A DNA stretch of 64,000 nt, from contig CAJUEL010000010.1 in NCBI GenBank assembly GCA_910585455.1, forward strand, positions 1-64,000, given 5' to 3'. This stretch comes from an uncultured Eisenbergiella sp. (GTDB taxonomy: Bacteria > Bacillota > Clostridia > Lachnospirales > Lachnospiraceae). Below the pieces are notes generated by a model. It did no database searches. It was given only the letters and a program-made list of their open reading frames with translations, and was not told the origin of the DNA. Below are positions 34,862 through 44,261 of this stretch, one piece after another (within the stretch, counting starts at the first letter, position 1; each line of letters opens with the position of its first letter). The position numbers and the translations under genes are program-made.

Positions 34862-35186
34862 AACAGTTCAGGCAGGTTATTCCTGTTCGCGGTGTCGGCG
34901 GTCCGGTCCTCTTTCATCCATCCTCTCTACCGGCGCAGACTGCTTTTGGGACGCCTGATATCCGAAACAGGCAAATCCCCTCCAAAGTGCAGTCCGTTTC
35001 TGTCGCAAAAGCGGGAAAACGAACAACGTGAGTTTCCGCTTTTGCGCAGGAACGGCTGCACTTTGGAGGTTGGATTTGCCGTTTCGGATATGGGTGTCCC
35101 AAAAGCAGTCTGCGCCGGTAGAGAGGATGGATGAAAGAGGACCGGACCGTCGGCATCGCGAACAGGAACAGCCTGTTTGAACTGTT
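34862..35186. mobile_element. Long hairpin element upstream of mutS2
   Basis: The ends AACAGTTCA and TGAACTGTT are inverted, and TTCCTGTTCGCG pairs with CGCGAACAGGAA further in; pairing continues through arms of more than 130 bp to an apical AACGAACAACGTGAGTTT loop. AAATTTT occurs on both sides (34852-34858 and 35189-35195), a possible target duplication. Its end TGAACTGTTATAAATTTTAC resembles the border of the short element at 63145. Confidence 0.65.
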
Positions 35187-35370
35187 ATAAATTTTACTAT
35201 GCAATTCCTCAAAAATCAGGTATATTATAAGCAGGACAAATAAGGGCTGTAACCCCACTCCATCAGCTCTGAAAAATTGTATCAATTACCAATGCCCCTG
35301 TGCAGGACGGCCTCCAAAGCCGGATATGTCTGCTGCACCGGGCGGCCATTGTCAAGAGGTTAAAGGAATT

Positions 35371-37776
35371 ATGAACACAAAGGTTTTACACACACTGGAA
35401 TATGACAAGATCGTGCGGCGGCTGGAGGAAAAGGCCAGCTCAGAGCCGGGGCGGGAGCTTTGCCGGAATCTGACGCCCATGACAGTTCTTGCGGACATCG
35501 AGCAGGCACAGACCGAAACCGCCGATGCCCTGACCCGTATTTTTAAAAAGGGCAGCATCAACTTCGGCAACAACAAACAGCTGGGCATGTCCCTGCGCTC
35601 TCTGGAAATCGGCAGCACCCTGTCCATTGAGGAGCTTTTGCGCATTGCGGGACTTTTGGAAAATACTGCCCGGGTAAAAAGCTACGGACGCACGGAGACG
35701 CCTGCGCAGACGGACGCCGCCGATGAGGAAGACAAACCCGCCGGAGATTCTCTGGCAGAGCTTTTCAACGCTCTGGAACCGCTCACACCGCTTTCTGCGG
35801 AAATCCGCCGCTGTATCGTGGATGAGGACATCATCGCGGACGACGCCAGCTCCAACTTAAAGCGCATCCGGCGCACGATGGCGCGGACCGAAGAGAAAAT
35901 ACACAGTCAGCTGAACAATATGGTAAACGGCTCCGTCCGGACCTATCTGCAGGACGCCGTCGTGACCACCCGGGGAGGGCGCTACTGCATTCCGGTCAAG
36001 GCCGAACATAAGGGACAGGTGCCGGGCATGGTGCACGACCAGTCCTCCACCGGCTCCACCTTTTTCATCGAGCCTGCCGCCGTGGTCAGCTTAAACAACG
36101 AGCTGCGGGAGTTGGAGATTGAAGAACAAAAGGAGATCACCGTCATTTTGGCGAATTTAAGCGCCCTGACAGGCGAACACGGGACGGAAATCGCGGAAAA
36201 CCAGAAAATCCTGACGAAGCTGGATTTTATTTTCGCCAAGGCCGCCCTCGCCATGGAGCAAAACGCGACCAGACCGCTTTTCAACGAGGACCATTATATC
36301 CGCATCCGCAAGGGGAGACATCCGCTTCTGGACAAAAAGAAAGTGGTGCCCATCGACATGGAGCTGGGGAAAAATTTTGACCTGCTCATCATCACCGGTC
36401 CCAACACCGGCGGCAAGACGGTTTCCTTAAAAACCGTCGGGCTTTTCACTCTGATGGGGCAGGCAGGCCTTCATATTCCGGCGCTGGACCGCTCGGAGCT
36501 GTCCATTTTCACGGAGGTTTTTGCGGATATCGGCGATGAGCAGAGCATTGAGCAGAGCCTGAGCACCTTTTCCTCCCATATGACCAGCATTGTTTCCATT
36601 CTGGCAAAGGCGGACGTAAACTCCCTCTGCCTCTTCGACGAGCTGGGCGCGGGAACCGATCCCACAGAGGGCGCCGCGCTGGCGATCGCCATTTTGAATT
36701 TCCTGCACGACAGAGGAATCCGCACGATGGCGACCACCCACTACAGCGAGCTGAAAATATACGCGCTCTCCACCAGCTTTGTGGAAAATGCCTGCTGTGA
36801 ATTCGATGTGGAAACGCTGCGCCCTACCTACCGGCTGCTTTTGGGCATTCCCGGTAAGAGCAACGCCTTCGCCATTTCCCAGAAGCTGGGGCTGTCTGCG
36901 GATATCATTCAGGCGGCGCGGGAGCAGATCACGGAGCAGGACATCAGCTTTGAGGACGTCATTTCCGATCTGGAGGCGAGCCGGATCACAATCGAAAAGG
37001 AACAGCGGGAAATCGAAGCCTACAAAAAAGAAGTAGAAGCCTTAAAGAAACAATTACAGGAAAAAAATGCGAAGATCGACCAGGCCCGGGACCGCATTCT
37101 GCGGGAAGCGAATGAAAAGGCGCGGGATATTTTAAAGGAAGCGAAGGATGTGGCGGATGAGACCATCCGCATTTTCCAGAAAGCCGGTCCCGGCGCCTCC
37201 ATGAAGGACCTGGAAAAGTCCAGGGAACAGATCCGCGGCAGGATCGACGAAAAGAACTCCAAACTTACCGTCGCCAAAAAGGAACACTCCCGCCCCGCCC
37301 TTAAGCCGGAACAGCTCAAGAAGGGCGACGCGGTAAAAATCCTTTCCATGGGCTTAAAAGGCACGGTCAGCACCCTGCCCGACGCAAAGGGAAACCTGTT
37401 CGTACAGTGCGGCATCATGCGCTCCTCCGTCAATGTAAAGGACCTGGTCCGCATCGAAGAGGAAACCATCACGACGCCTGCCCTGCAGCGGACCGGAAAC
37501 GGCAGGCTGCGCGCCTCCAAAACCTTTTCCATCTCCCCGGAGATCAACCTTCTGGGAAAAACGGTGGACGAAGCGATCTCCTCTCTGGATAAATACCTGG
37601 ACGATGCCTATCTCGCCCACTTAAAAAGCGTCCGCATCGTGCACGGCAAGGGCACCGGCGCACTGCGTCAGGCCGTCCATCAGCATTTGAAGCGCGTCAA
37701 ATATGTGAAAACCTATCGTCTCGGGGAATACGGCGAAGGAGATGCGGGCGTGACCATCGCAGAGTTTAAGGAATAA
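35371..37776 (+). CDS. mutS2: Endonuclease MutS2
   Basis: The 801-residue protein lacks the mismatch-recognition domains of MutS. It has the MutS core with lever helices, an ATPase with Walker A ITGPNTGGKTVSLKT (about 338-352) and Walker B LCLFDELGAGTDPTEGAA (about 418). A long coiled coil follows (about 520-620), then a C-terminal Smr nuclease domain (INLLGKTVDEAI, then VRIVHGKGTGALR). MutS2 suppresses recombination and, in Bacillus, splits collided ribosomes (RqcU). AAAGGAATT sets the start at 35371. The stop codon TAA is part of a repeat end. Confidence 0.95.
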   Translation: MNTKVLHTLEYDKIVRRLEEKASSEPGRELCRNLTPMTVLADIEQAQTETADALTRIFKKGSINFGNNKQLGMSLRSLEIGSTLSIEELLRIAGLLENTARVKSYGRTETPAQTDAADEEDKPAGDSLAELFNALEPLTPLSAEIRRCIVDEDIIADDASSNLKRIRRTMARTEEKIHSQLNNMVNGSVRTYLQDAVVTTRGGRYCIPVKAEHKGQVPGMVHDQSSTGSTFFIEPAAVVSLNNELRELEIEEQKEITVILANLSALTGEHGTEIAENQKILTKLDFIFAKAALAMEQNATRPLFNEDHYIRIRKGRHPLLDKKKVVPIDMELGKNFDLLIITGPNTGGKTVSLKTVGLFTLMGQAGLHIPALDRSELSIFTEVFADIGDEQSIEQSLSTFSSHMTSIVSILAKADVNSLCLFDELGAGTDPTEGAALAIAILNFLHDRGIRTMATTHYSELKIYALSTSFVENACCEFDVETLRPTYRLLLGIPGKSNAFAISQKLGLSADIIQAAREQITEQDISFEDVISDLEASRITIEKEQREIEAYKKEVEALKKQLQEKNAKIDQARDRILREANEKARDILKEAKDVADETIRIFQKAGPGASMKDLEKSREQIRGRIDEKNSKLTVAKKEHSRPALKPEQLKKGDAVKILSMGLKGTVSTLPDAKGNLFVQCGIMRSSVNVKDLVRIEEETITTPALQRTGNGRLRASKTFSISPEINLLGKTVDEAISSLDKYLDDAYLAHLKSVRIVHGKGTGALRQAVHQHLKRVKYVKTYRLGEYGEGDAGVTIAEFKE

Positions 37777-37828
37777 CAGTTCAGGAAGGCAGCCATGGCT
37801 GCAGCATTGCATCGGCAACGTGTGTTAC
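37774..37828. repeat. Repeat end shared with the mutS2 stop codon
   Basis: TAACAGTTCAGGAAGGCAGC begins at the mutS2 stop codon and resembles the left end of the hairpin element at 34862 (AACAGTTCAGGCAGG). It includes the palindrome GCAGCCATGGCTGC and ends near GTGTTAC. Confidence 0.4.
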
Positions 37829-37868
37829 CGGCGCAGAGGAAGCAGCAGCAAAAAAGGAGACAGACATC

Positions 37869-38567
37869 ATGCCAAACAAACAGAAAATATTGATCGTAGA
37901 CGACGATGCGAACATCGCGGAACTGATTTCACTTTATCTGACAAAGGAATGCTTTGATACCATGATCGTGGGGGACGGGGAATCCGCCCTCCATGCCGTG
38001 AACACCTTTTCCCCCAATCTGATCCTTTTGGATCTGATGCTCCCGGGCATCGACGGCTATCAGGTATGCAGGGAAGTGCGGAGCCGCTCTGCCGTGCCGA
38101 TCATCATGCTTTCCGCCAAAGGGGAGATTTTTGACAAGGTGCTCGGGCTGGAGCTGGGCGCGGATGACTACATGGAAAAGCCCTTTGATTCCAAGGAGCT
38201 GGTCGCCCGGGTCAAGGCTGTGCTGCGCCGTTATAAGCCTGCCGCCGCTGCTCCTGCCGCTCCCGCCGTGGAATGTGTGGAATACGAGGGACTGACCGTG
38301 AATAAAACCAATTATTCCGTCGTCTATCTGGGCTCTGCGGTGGATATGCCCCCCAAGGAGCTGGAACTGCTTTATTTTCTTGCCGCCTCTCCCAACCATG
38401 TCTATTCCAGGGATCAGCTTCTGGACCAGATCTGGGGCTATGAATATATCGGCGATACACGCACGGTGGACGTCCATATCAAGCGGCTGCGTGAAAAAAT
38501 CAAGGATCATGCCAACTGGAAAATTGCCACGATCTGGGGCGTCGGCTACAAATTCGAGGTGCGGTAA
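37869..38567 (+). CDS. OmpR/PhoB-family response regulator
   Basis: The 232-residue protein has a receiver domain (1-120; VDDDANI acidic pair, phospho-acceptor in LLDLMLPGIDGYQ, Lys in MEKPFDS), an Ala/Pro linker, and a winged-helix Trans_reg_C domain (ELELLYFLAASPNHVYSRDQ, then DTRTVDVHIKRLREKI). AAAAGGAGACAG precedes the ATG. The kinase gene follows after 3 bp. The regulated genes are unknown. Confidence 0.95.
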   Translation: MPNKQKILIVDDDANIAELISLYLTKECFDTMIVGDGESALHAVNTFSPNLILLDLMLPGIDGYQVCREVRSRSAVPIIMLSAKGEIFDKVLGLELGADDYMEKPFDSKELVARVKAVLRRYKPAAAAPAAPAVECVEYEGLTVNKTNYSVVYLGSAVDMPPKELELLYFLAASPNHVYSRDQLLDQIWGYEYIGDTRTVDVHIKRLREKIKDHANWKIATIWGVGYKFEVR

Positions 38568-38570
38568 ATT

Positions 38571-39989
38571 ATGCGGAAAACCCTGTATTTAAAATTTTTG
38601 CTGGGGTATCTGATCTTCGGCTGCTTCGGCTTTCTTGTGGTCGCCACCTTCGTCTCCAGCATGACGCTGGAGCATCTGAAACGGGAAAAAGCGGAGGCCC
38701 TTTACAAGGAAGCGACGCTGATCGCCAACACCTATGCCTCCGACCTGTATAACAGCGAAGCCTCCCTGGAGGCGGTCAAGCCTCAGCTGGATGCGCTGAG
38801 CACCTATTTTTCCGCGGAAATCTGGATCATCAACCCTTCCGGGCGCATGATCATGACCACAAACGCGCCGCTGGATGTGGAACACGAAACGGTGGTGGAA
38901 AATTTTGACCCCACCGTGACCGCCGGCTCCTATTACACCGTGGGGAGCTTTTTTGACTGGTTCGGCGAGGACATGCTCAGCGTTTTTTCTCCCATCACCT
39001 CCAATTATAAGGTGCGCGGCTATGTGGTCATCCATGCGGCGATGGCTTCCATCCGCGCGTCCAGCGAAAGCCTGCTGAACATCTCCTATATCATGCTGGT
39101 GATCTTCTTTTTGCTTTCCCTGATCATCCTGATCTTTTTTACGGAAATGGTCTATATCCCACTGCGCAAAATCACCATTGCCACCGAGCAGTACGCCGCA
39201 GGCAACCTCCATTACGAATTTCAGGTGGACAGTGAGGACGAGATGGGTTATCTTGCGGCCTCCCTCTCCTACATGGCAAACGAAATCGCCCGCGGGGAGG
39301 ATAATCAGAAAAAATTTATCGCCAATGTCTCCCATGACTTCCGCTCTCCCCTGACCTCCGTCAAGGGCTATCTGGAAGCGATGCAGGACGGCACCATCCC
39401 GCCTGAGCTGTATGACAAATATTTAGGGATCCTGTTAAATGAGACAGACCGTCTGATCAAGCTGACCAACAGCCTGCTCACCCTGAACAATTTGAATATG
39501 AAGGGGGTCGTGCTGGAAAAGTCGGTTTTTGACATCAATCAGGTGATCCGCTCCACAGCCTCCTCCTTTGAAGGCACCTGCCGCCAGAAAAAGGTCGGCA
39601 TCGACCTGGTACTCACGGGAGAAAACCTGCCCGTGCTCGCCGATAAAAGCAAAATCGAGCAGGTCCTTTATAACCTGCTCGATAACGCCATAAAATTTTC
39701 CCATGCGGATTCCTCCATCCTCATCGAAACCTCCGAGAAACACGGAAAGGTTTTCGTTTCCGTCAAGGATCACGGCATCGGCATTCCCAGGGACAGCCTA
39801 AAGCTCATCTTTGACCGTTTTTATAAAACGGACCTGTCCCGGGGCAAGGATAAAAAGGGCACCGGACTGGGGCTTTCCATCACGAAGGAGATCATCCAGG
39901 CGCACAACGAAAATATCAACGTCATCAGCACCGAGGGGGTGGGGAGCGAATTCATCTTCTCCCTGCCTGTGGTGGATGAAGAGGATTGA
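38571..39989 (+). CDS. Sensor histidine kinase with HAMP domain
   Basis: The 472-residue membrane kinase has helix 1 at about 7-29, an extracellular sensor of about 130 residues, helix 2 at about 168-190, then HAMP and HisKA with the phospho-acceptor His in NVSHDFRSPLTSVKG. The HATPase domain shows N-box LYNLLDNAIKFS, G1 DHGIGIP and G2 GTGLGLSI. It should phosphorylate the regulator encoded 3 bp upstream. The sensor is CACHE-like in length, but the ligand is unknown. It ends 32 bp from the convergent adenine deaminase gene; a GGCGGC/GCCGCC hairpin lies between. Confidence 0.95.
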   Translation: MRKTLYLKFLLGYLIFGCFGFLVVATFVSSMTLEHLKREKAEALYKEATLIANTYASDLYNSEASLEAVKPQLDALSTYFSAEIWIINPSGRMIMTTNAPLDVEHETVVENFDPTVTAGSYYTVGSFFDWFGEDMLSVFSPITSNYKVRGYVVIHAAMASIRASSESLLNISYIMLVIFFLLSLIILIFFTEMVYIPLRKITIATEQYAAGNLHYEFQVDSEDEMGYLAASLSYMANEIARGEDNQKKFIANVSHDFRSPLTSVKGYLEAMQDGTIPPELYDKYLGILLNETDRLIKLTNSLLTLNNLNMKGVVLEKSVFDINQVIRSTASSFEGTCRQKKVGIDLVLTGENLPVLADKSKIEQVLYNLLDNAIKFSHADSSILIETSEKHGKVFVSVKDHGIGIPRDSLKLIFDRFYKTDLSRGKDKKGTGLGLSITKEIIQAHNENINVISTEGVGSEFIFSLPVVDEED

Positions 39990-40021
39990 CAGACGGCGGC
40001 CGCCAGGGCCGCCGAAGCATA

Positions 40022-41830
40022 TCAGACTTCAATCTCCACAAAATCAAATTTCGTGCAGTCCACCAGTCCCCTGTCGGTCAGCCGCAGCTCCGGCAGGCAT
40101 GCCAGCGGGATCAGCGCCATGGTCATGAAGGGAGACGGCATGGAGCAGCCGATCTTTTTCCAGGCATCCTCCAGCCCTGCGACGATCTTTCCGATCTCCT
40201 CCACCGGCTTATCGCTCATCAGACCGGCGATGGGAAGGGGAACAATGCCCAGAACCTCGCCGTTTTGCACAGCGCACATACCGCCGCCGCACGCGATCAG
40301 GGTGTTCGCCGCCAGCGCCATATCTACGTCATTGGTGCCGACCACAAGCAGATTGTGAGCATCATGCGCCACTGTGGATGCCATGGCGCCACACCGGATG
40401 CCAAAGCCCTTCACAAATCCGAAGCCCTTCTTTCCGGTTTCATGATGCCGCTCAAACACCACGGTTTTGAGCACATCCTGCTCCACATCGGATTCCAGAA
40501 GCCCGTCCTTTACCTGCAGCTTTACATGGCGCTCATAGTCGCCCACCCGCGCCGGGATCACTTCAATGGCGCGAACCGTCACGGTTCCGTCAGCATCGAT
40601 GTGCTCCTCCTTTGCGGGAACGCGGAATGTCTCCGGAGTGATGGCATCCTTAATATGAATGGAGCGGGTCGCCCATTCCGGATAGGTATAGGGCGCATAT
40701 TCTCCCACGACAGCGCCGTTTTCGGCAGCCAGCGCGCCATCAATCCACACCTTCTTGATATTCAGCTCTTCCAGATTATCCAGCAGCACCATGTCGGCGC
40801 ACTTGCCGGGCGTGATGCTGCCCAGCTCATGATCCATCTGGAAGCACTGGGCACAGTTGATCGTCACCATCTGAATCGCCGTTAAAACATCGATTCCTTC
40901 CTCCACCGCCCGGCGGACAATGTGGTCCAGGTGCCCCTTGGACAGCAAAGTGTGCGGATGGGTGTCGTCGGATATCAGCACTGCAAAGCGGGTATCCACC
41001 TGATGCTCTGTGATGCTTCTCGATACCTCCTTCAAATCATGCCAGGCGGAACCCTCCCGGAACATGGCATACATGCCCAGACGCATTTTCGCAAGCGCAT
41101 CCTCCGCCCTTGTGGACTCGTGACAGCAGCGGATGCCGGATGCCACATAGGCGTTCAGCCCTTTTCCATTTTCCGGCATGGAATAGTGGCCGGTAACGAT
41201 CTTTCCCGCCTTTAAGGTATTGCCGGTGATGGCATGGGTTTCTTCATTGGAGGAAAGAATACCGGGAAAGTTCATCATTTCGCCCAGTCCAACGCAGGTA
41301 TCCCATTCCATTGTTTTTGCTACATCCTCAGGCCCTATATGAGAGCCGGTGTCTTCAAAGCCCGGCACGGCAGGCACGCAGGACGGCGTGGTCAGCATCG
41401 CTTTTAAAGGCGTGCGCGCCGCATCCTCCATCATGCACTGTACGCCCTCCAGCCCGAGCACGTTGCAGATTTCATGGGGATCCATGTAAATGCCCACGGT
41501 CCCGTGGGGAATGACCGCTCTGGCATATTCTCCAACGCCCATCATGGACGATTCCACATGAATGTGACCGTCCAGAAAGCCCGGCGCCAGATACTGTCCG
41601 GCAGCGTCCACCACCTGTGTGCCCTCCCCGATACAGTGGCTTGCGTCTCCCACCAGCGCGATCCGCCCGGCTGAAACCGCTACTGACACATCCTCCATGA
41701 TTTCCTTCGTGCAGACATTGACCAGCTTCGCGTGGGTGATAACCATATCCGCCGGCTTTGTTCCCCCCGCCACGGCCGCAAGCTGAGCGCTGACCTCCCA
41801 CAGCGGACTCTTACAAAAATGATTTACCAT
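40022..41830 (-). CDS. ade: Adenine deaminase
   Basis: The 602-residue amidohydrolase converts adenine to hypoxanthine in purine salvage. It shows the metal-binding FLDGHIHVESSM motif, the MDPHEICNVLG segment, GHYSMPENGKGLNAYVASGI and SDDTHPHTLLSKGHLD, all in the order of bacterial Ade. The C-terminal Adenine_deam_C domain includes GFGIRCGAMASTVAHDAHN. The length is about standard (570-600). It follows trmL's strand but ends convergent to the histidine kinase gene. No purine riboswitch was seen in the short gap upstream. Confidence 0.95.
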   Translation of the reverse strand: MVNHFCKSPLWEVSAQLAAVAGGTKPADMVITHAKLVNVCTKEIMEDVSVAVSAGRIALVGDASHCIGEGTQVVDAAGQYLAPGFLDGHIHVESSMMGVGEYARAVIPHGTVGIYMDPHEICNVLGLEGVQCMMEDAARTPLKAMLTTPSCVPAVPGFEDTGSHIGPEDVAKTMEWDTCVGLGEMMNFPGILSSNEETHAITGNTLKAGKIVTGHYSMPENGKGLNAYVASGIRCCHESTRAEDALAKMRLGMYAMFREGSAWHDLKEVSRSITEHQVDTRFAVLISDDTHPHTLLSKGHLDHIVRRAVEEGIDVLTAIQMVTINCAQCFQMDHELGSITPGKCADMVLLDNLEELNIKKVWIDGALAAENGAVVGEYAPYTYPEWATRSIHIKDAITPETFRVPAKEEHIDADGTVTVRAIEVIPARVGDYERHVKLQVKDGLLESDVEQDVLKTVVFERHHETGKKGFGFVKGFGIRCGAMASTVAHDAHNLLVVGTNDVDMALAANTLIACGGGMCAVQNGEVLGIVPLPIAGLMSDKPVEEIGKIVAGLEDAWKKIGCSMPSPFMTMALIPLACLPELRLTDRGLVDCTKFDFVEIEV

Positions 41831-41849
41831 ACCTTACTACCTTCTTTCT

Positions 41850-42365
41850 TTATGATTTCCAGTTTAACCGATGCAGTTCGCCCGTCTGTAAAAGCCCCGG
41901 AAACCGGTTCTGCCGGAGCGCTTCATACAAAACGACCGCAACGGAATTGGACAAATTTAAGGAGCGAATCTGATCCAGCATGGGAATCCGGATGCAGGTT
42001 TCCTCATATTCCACCAGAATTTCCTCCGGAATGCCCGCGCTTTCTTTTCCAAACATGATATAATCGTCCGGTCCGATCTGTACATCGCTGTACACATGCT
42101 TCGCTTTCGTGGTAGCCATCCAGAGCCGGACGCCTTTATTCTCCGAAAGCGCAGGATTTTTTTCCAGAAAATCCGCAAAATTGATATAGCGGCGTACATC
42201 CAGCTTTTCCCAGTAATCCATGCCGGCGCGTTTTAACTGCTTCTCGCCAAGGGAAAAGCCCAGCGGCTCTATCAGATGCAGCGCAGCTCCCGTCGCCACG
42301 CAGGTCCGCCCGATGTTTCCTGTATTCTGTGGAATTTCCGGTTGATGCAATACAATATTCAACAT
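41850..42365 (-). CDS. trmL: tRNA (cytidine(34)-2'-O)-methyltransferase
   Basis: The 171-residue SPOUT methyltransferase begins LNIVLHQPEIPQNTGNIGRT, the hallmark of TrmL. It carries IMFGKESAGIPEEIL and the C-terminal knot motif RSLNLSNSVAVVLYEALRQ. It methylates the wobble ribose of tRNA-Leu anticodons using SAM. It lies between the adenine deaminase and aminotransferase genes on the same strand, with a 143-bp gap upstream. Confidence 0.93.
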   Translation of the reverse strand: MLNIVLHQPEIPQNTGNIGRTCVATGAALHLIEPLGFSLGEKQLKRAGMDYWEKLDVRRYINFADFLEKNPALSENKGVRLWMATTKAKHVYSDVQIGPDDYIMFGKESAGIPEEILVEYEETCIRIPMLDQIRSLNLSNSVAVVLYEALRQNRFPGLLQTGELHRLNWKS

Positions 42366-42508
42366 AAGCCTTCCTCAAGTCAATCATCCCGCCGCCAGGG
42401 CATCAGGCCCACAGCACCACAGGTCTGCAAGCAGCCCCCGGTCCGTCGCCCGTAGAAATCACGCGCACTGTGCGCTTCCTTCCAAAATCCGGCAGGCGCG
42501 CAGTTATT

Positions 42509-43693
42509 TTACCGTTCCCTATCACGCTCCGCCTTCAGCCTGCCCACAAAATCCGCCAGCCTGCCGATGGCGACCTTTAAGCTTTCCAGAGAATAAGCAT
42601 AGGAAATCCGCAGATATCCCTCTCCGCAGTCGCCAAAGGCGGCGCCGGGCACCACTGCCACCTTTTCCTCCTGCAAAAAACGGGTGGCGAATTCATCGCT
42701 GGTCAGCCCGAATTCCCTGATACAGGGAAATACATAAAATGCGCCGTAGGGCTCAAAGCAGGGCAGACCCATTTCCGCAAAGGCATGCATCAGATAGCGG
42801 CGGCGCTGATTGTACTCCTCCCGCATCCGCTCCACATCTACGTCTCCGTTTTTGATCGCCTCCACAGCGGCATACTGGCTGGTGGTGGGCGCACACATGA
42901 TGGCGAACTGATGAATTTTGAGCATCTGCTCCGCGATGACGGCGGGCGCGCAGCAATAGCCCAGCCGCCAGCCGGTCATCGCATAGGCCTTGGAGAAACC
43001 GTTGATCAAAACCGTGCGCTCCTTCATGCCCGGCAGCTCTGCGATCGAAACATGCCGCTCACTCCCATAGGAAAGCTCCGCATAGATTTCATCGGTAATC
43101 ACAAAAATGTCATGCCGGATAACGACCTCGGCGATCGCCTCCAGGTCCTTGCGCTCCATGATCGCCCCGGTCGGATTATTGGGAAAGGGCAGCACCAGCA
43201 CCTTGGTTTTGTCGGTGATCGCTTCCTCTAATTCCTGTGCGGTCAGGCGAAATTCATTTTCCGCTTTCAGATTGATGATAACCGGTACGCCGTCCGCCAG
43301 CACCGCGCAGGGCTCGTAGGACACAAAGCAGGGCTGGGGAATGATCACCTCGTCCCCCGGATTGAGCATGGCGCGCAGAGCGATATCGATCGCCTCCGAG
43401 CCGCCCACCGTCAGAATCACCTCATGGACGGGATCATATTCCAGCCCGAAGCGGCGCTTCAGATAATTACAAATTTCAACGCGCAGCTCTTTCAGCCCCG
43501 CATTGGATGTATAAAAGGTGCGTCCCTTTTCCAGCGAATAGATGCCCTCGTCCCGGATGTGCCAGGGCGTATCGAAATCAGGCTCCCCCACGCCGAGGGA
43601 AAGGGCGTCCTCCATCTCGCTTACAATGTCGAAAAATTTGCGGATGCCCGACGGCTTGATTGTAACAATTTTATCGGATAACGGATTTCTCAT
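42509..43693 (-). CDS. Pyridoxal-phosphate aminotransferase, class I/II
   Basis: The 394-residue fold-type I enzyme has the PLP lysine in NGFSKAYAMTGWRLGY (near 235), the Asn-Pro pair in PFPNNPTGAI, the Asp/Tyr pair in VITDEIYAELSY and a C-terminal substrate Arg in EGYLRISYAYS. It resembles PatA/aspartate-type aminotransferases that work with aromatic or broad amino acids. Its ATG overlaps the Lrp gene's stop (ATGA), so the regulator and enzyme are one unit, common in Clostridia. Confidence 0.9.
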   Translation of the reverse strand: MRNPLSDKIVTIKPSGIRKFFDIVSEMEDALSLGVGEPDFDTPWHIRDEGIYSLEKGRTFYTSNAGLKELRVEICNYLKRRFGLEYDPVHEVILTVGGSEAIDIALRAMLNPGDEVIIPQPCFVSYEPCAVLADGVPVIINLKAENEFRLTAQELEEAITDKTKVLVLPFPNNPTGAIMERKDLEAIAEVVIRHDIFVITDEIYAELSYGSERHVSIAELPGMKERTVLINGFSKAYAMTGWRLGYCCAPAVIAEQMLKIHQFAIMCAPTTSQYAAVEAIKNGDVDVERMREEYNQRRRYLMHAFAEMGLPCFEPYGAFYVFPCIREFGLTSDEFATRFLQEEKVAVVPGAAFGDCGEGYLRISYAYSLESLKVAIGRLADFVGRLKAERDRER

Positions 43694-44172
43694 GGCGTAA
43701 TTTTCTCCCTCTGGTCCACATGCTTTTTGCTCAGCACAGTGCCGTGGTCCTTATATTTCTTTAAAATAAAATGGGTTGCCGTGCTCAGAATACTCTCCAG
43801 CGGCGCCAGCTTGTCCGATACAAAGGCGGAGATCTCCTTTAAGGATTTGCCCTCCAGCGTGATCAGCAGATCATAGCCGCCAGAAATCAGATATACCGCG
43901 TTCACCTCCGGATATTTATAGATCCGCTCCGCAATATGGTCAAAGCCCTGCCCCCGCTGAGGCGTTACGCGCACCTCAATCAGCGCCGACACCTGCTCCA
44001 GACTGGTCTTTTCCCAGTCGATCAGCGTATGATAACCGCAAATGACGCCCTCCGTCTCCAGATCGGCCAGCGCGTTTGCCACATCGATTTCCTCCACGCC
44101 CAGAATAACTGCCAGCTCCTTTAAATCGATACGGCTGTTCTTCTCAATAATTCTCAGCAATTCCTCTCTCAT
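43690..44172 (-). CDS. Lrp/AsnC family transcriptional regulator
   Basis: The 160-residue protein has an N-terminal AsnC-type winged helix (RIIEKNSRIDLKELAVILG, then VANALADLETEGVICGYHTL) and a C-terminal RAM ligand domain (ALIEVRVTPQRGQGFDHIAE, then VYLISGGYDLLITLEG). The protein senses amino acids and probably controls the coupled aminotransferase gene. GGAAAAGGAAGAAG precedes the start at 44172. Confidence 0.92.
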   Translation of the reverse strand: MREELLRIIEKNSRIDLKELAVILGVEEIDVANALADLETEGVICGYHTLIDWEKTSLEQVSALIEVRVTPQRGQGFDHIAERIYKYPEVNAVYLISGGYDLLITLEGKSLKEISAFVSDKLAPLESILSTATHFILKKYKDHGTVLSKKHVDQREKITP

Positions 44173-44261
44173 TCTTCTTCCTTTTCCTTTCCTTTTGCGC
44201 ATGGCAAAACGCCAAAAATGGCACATGCATTTTTATCATGAGCAGCTGCCGCCGCCCGCTA

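Noticed and set aside
41831..42508. Purine riboswitch for adenine deaminase
   Set aside because: Only 19 bp separate the gene from trmL and no conserved purine aptamer core was seen upstream.
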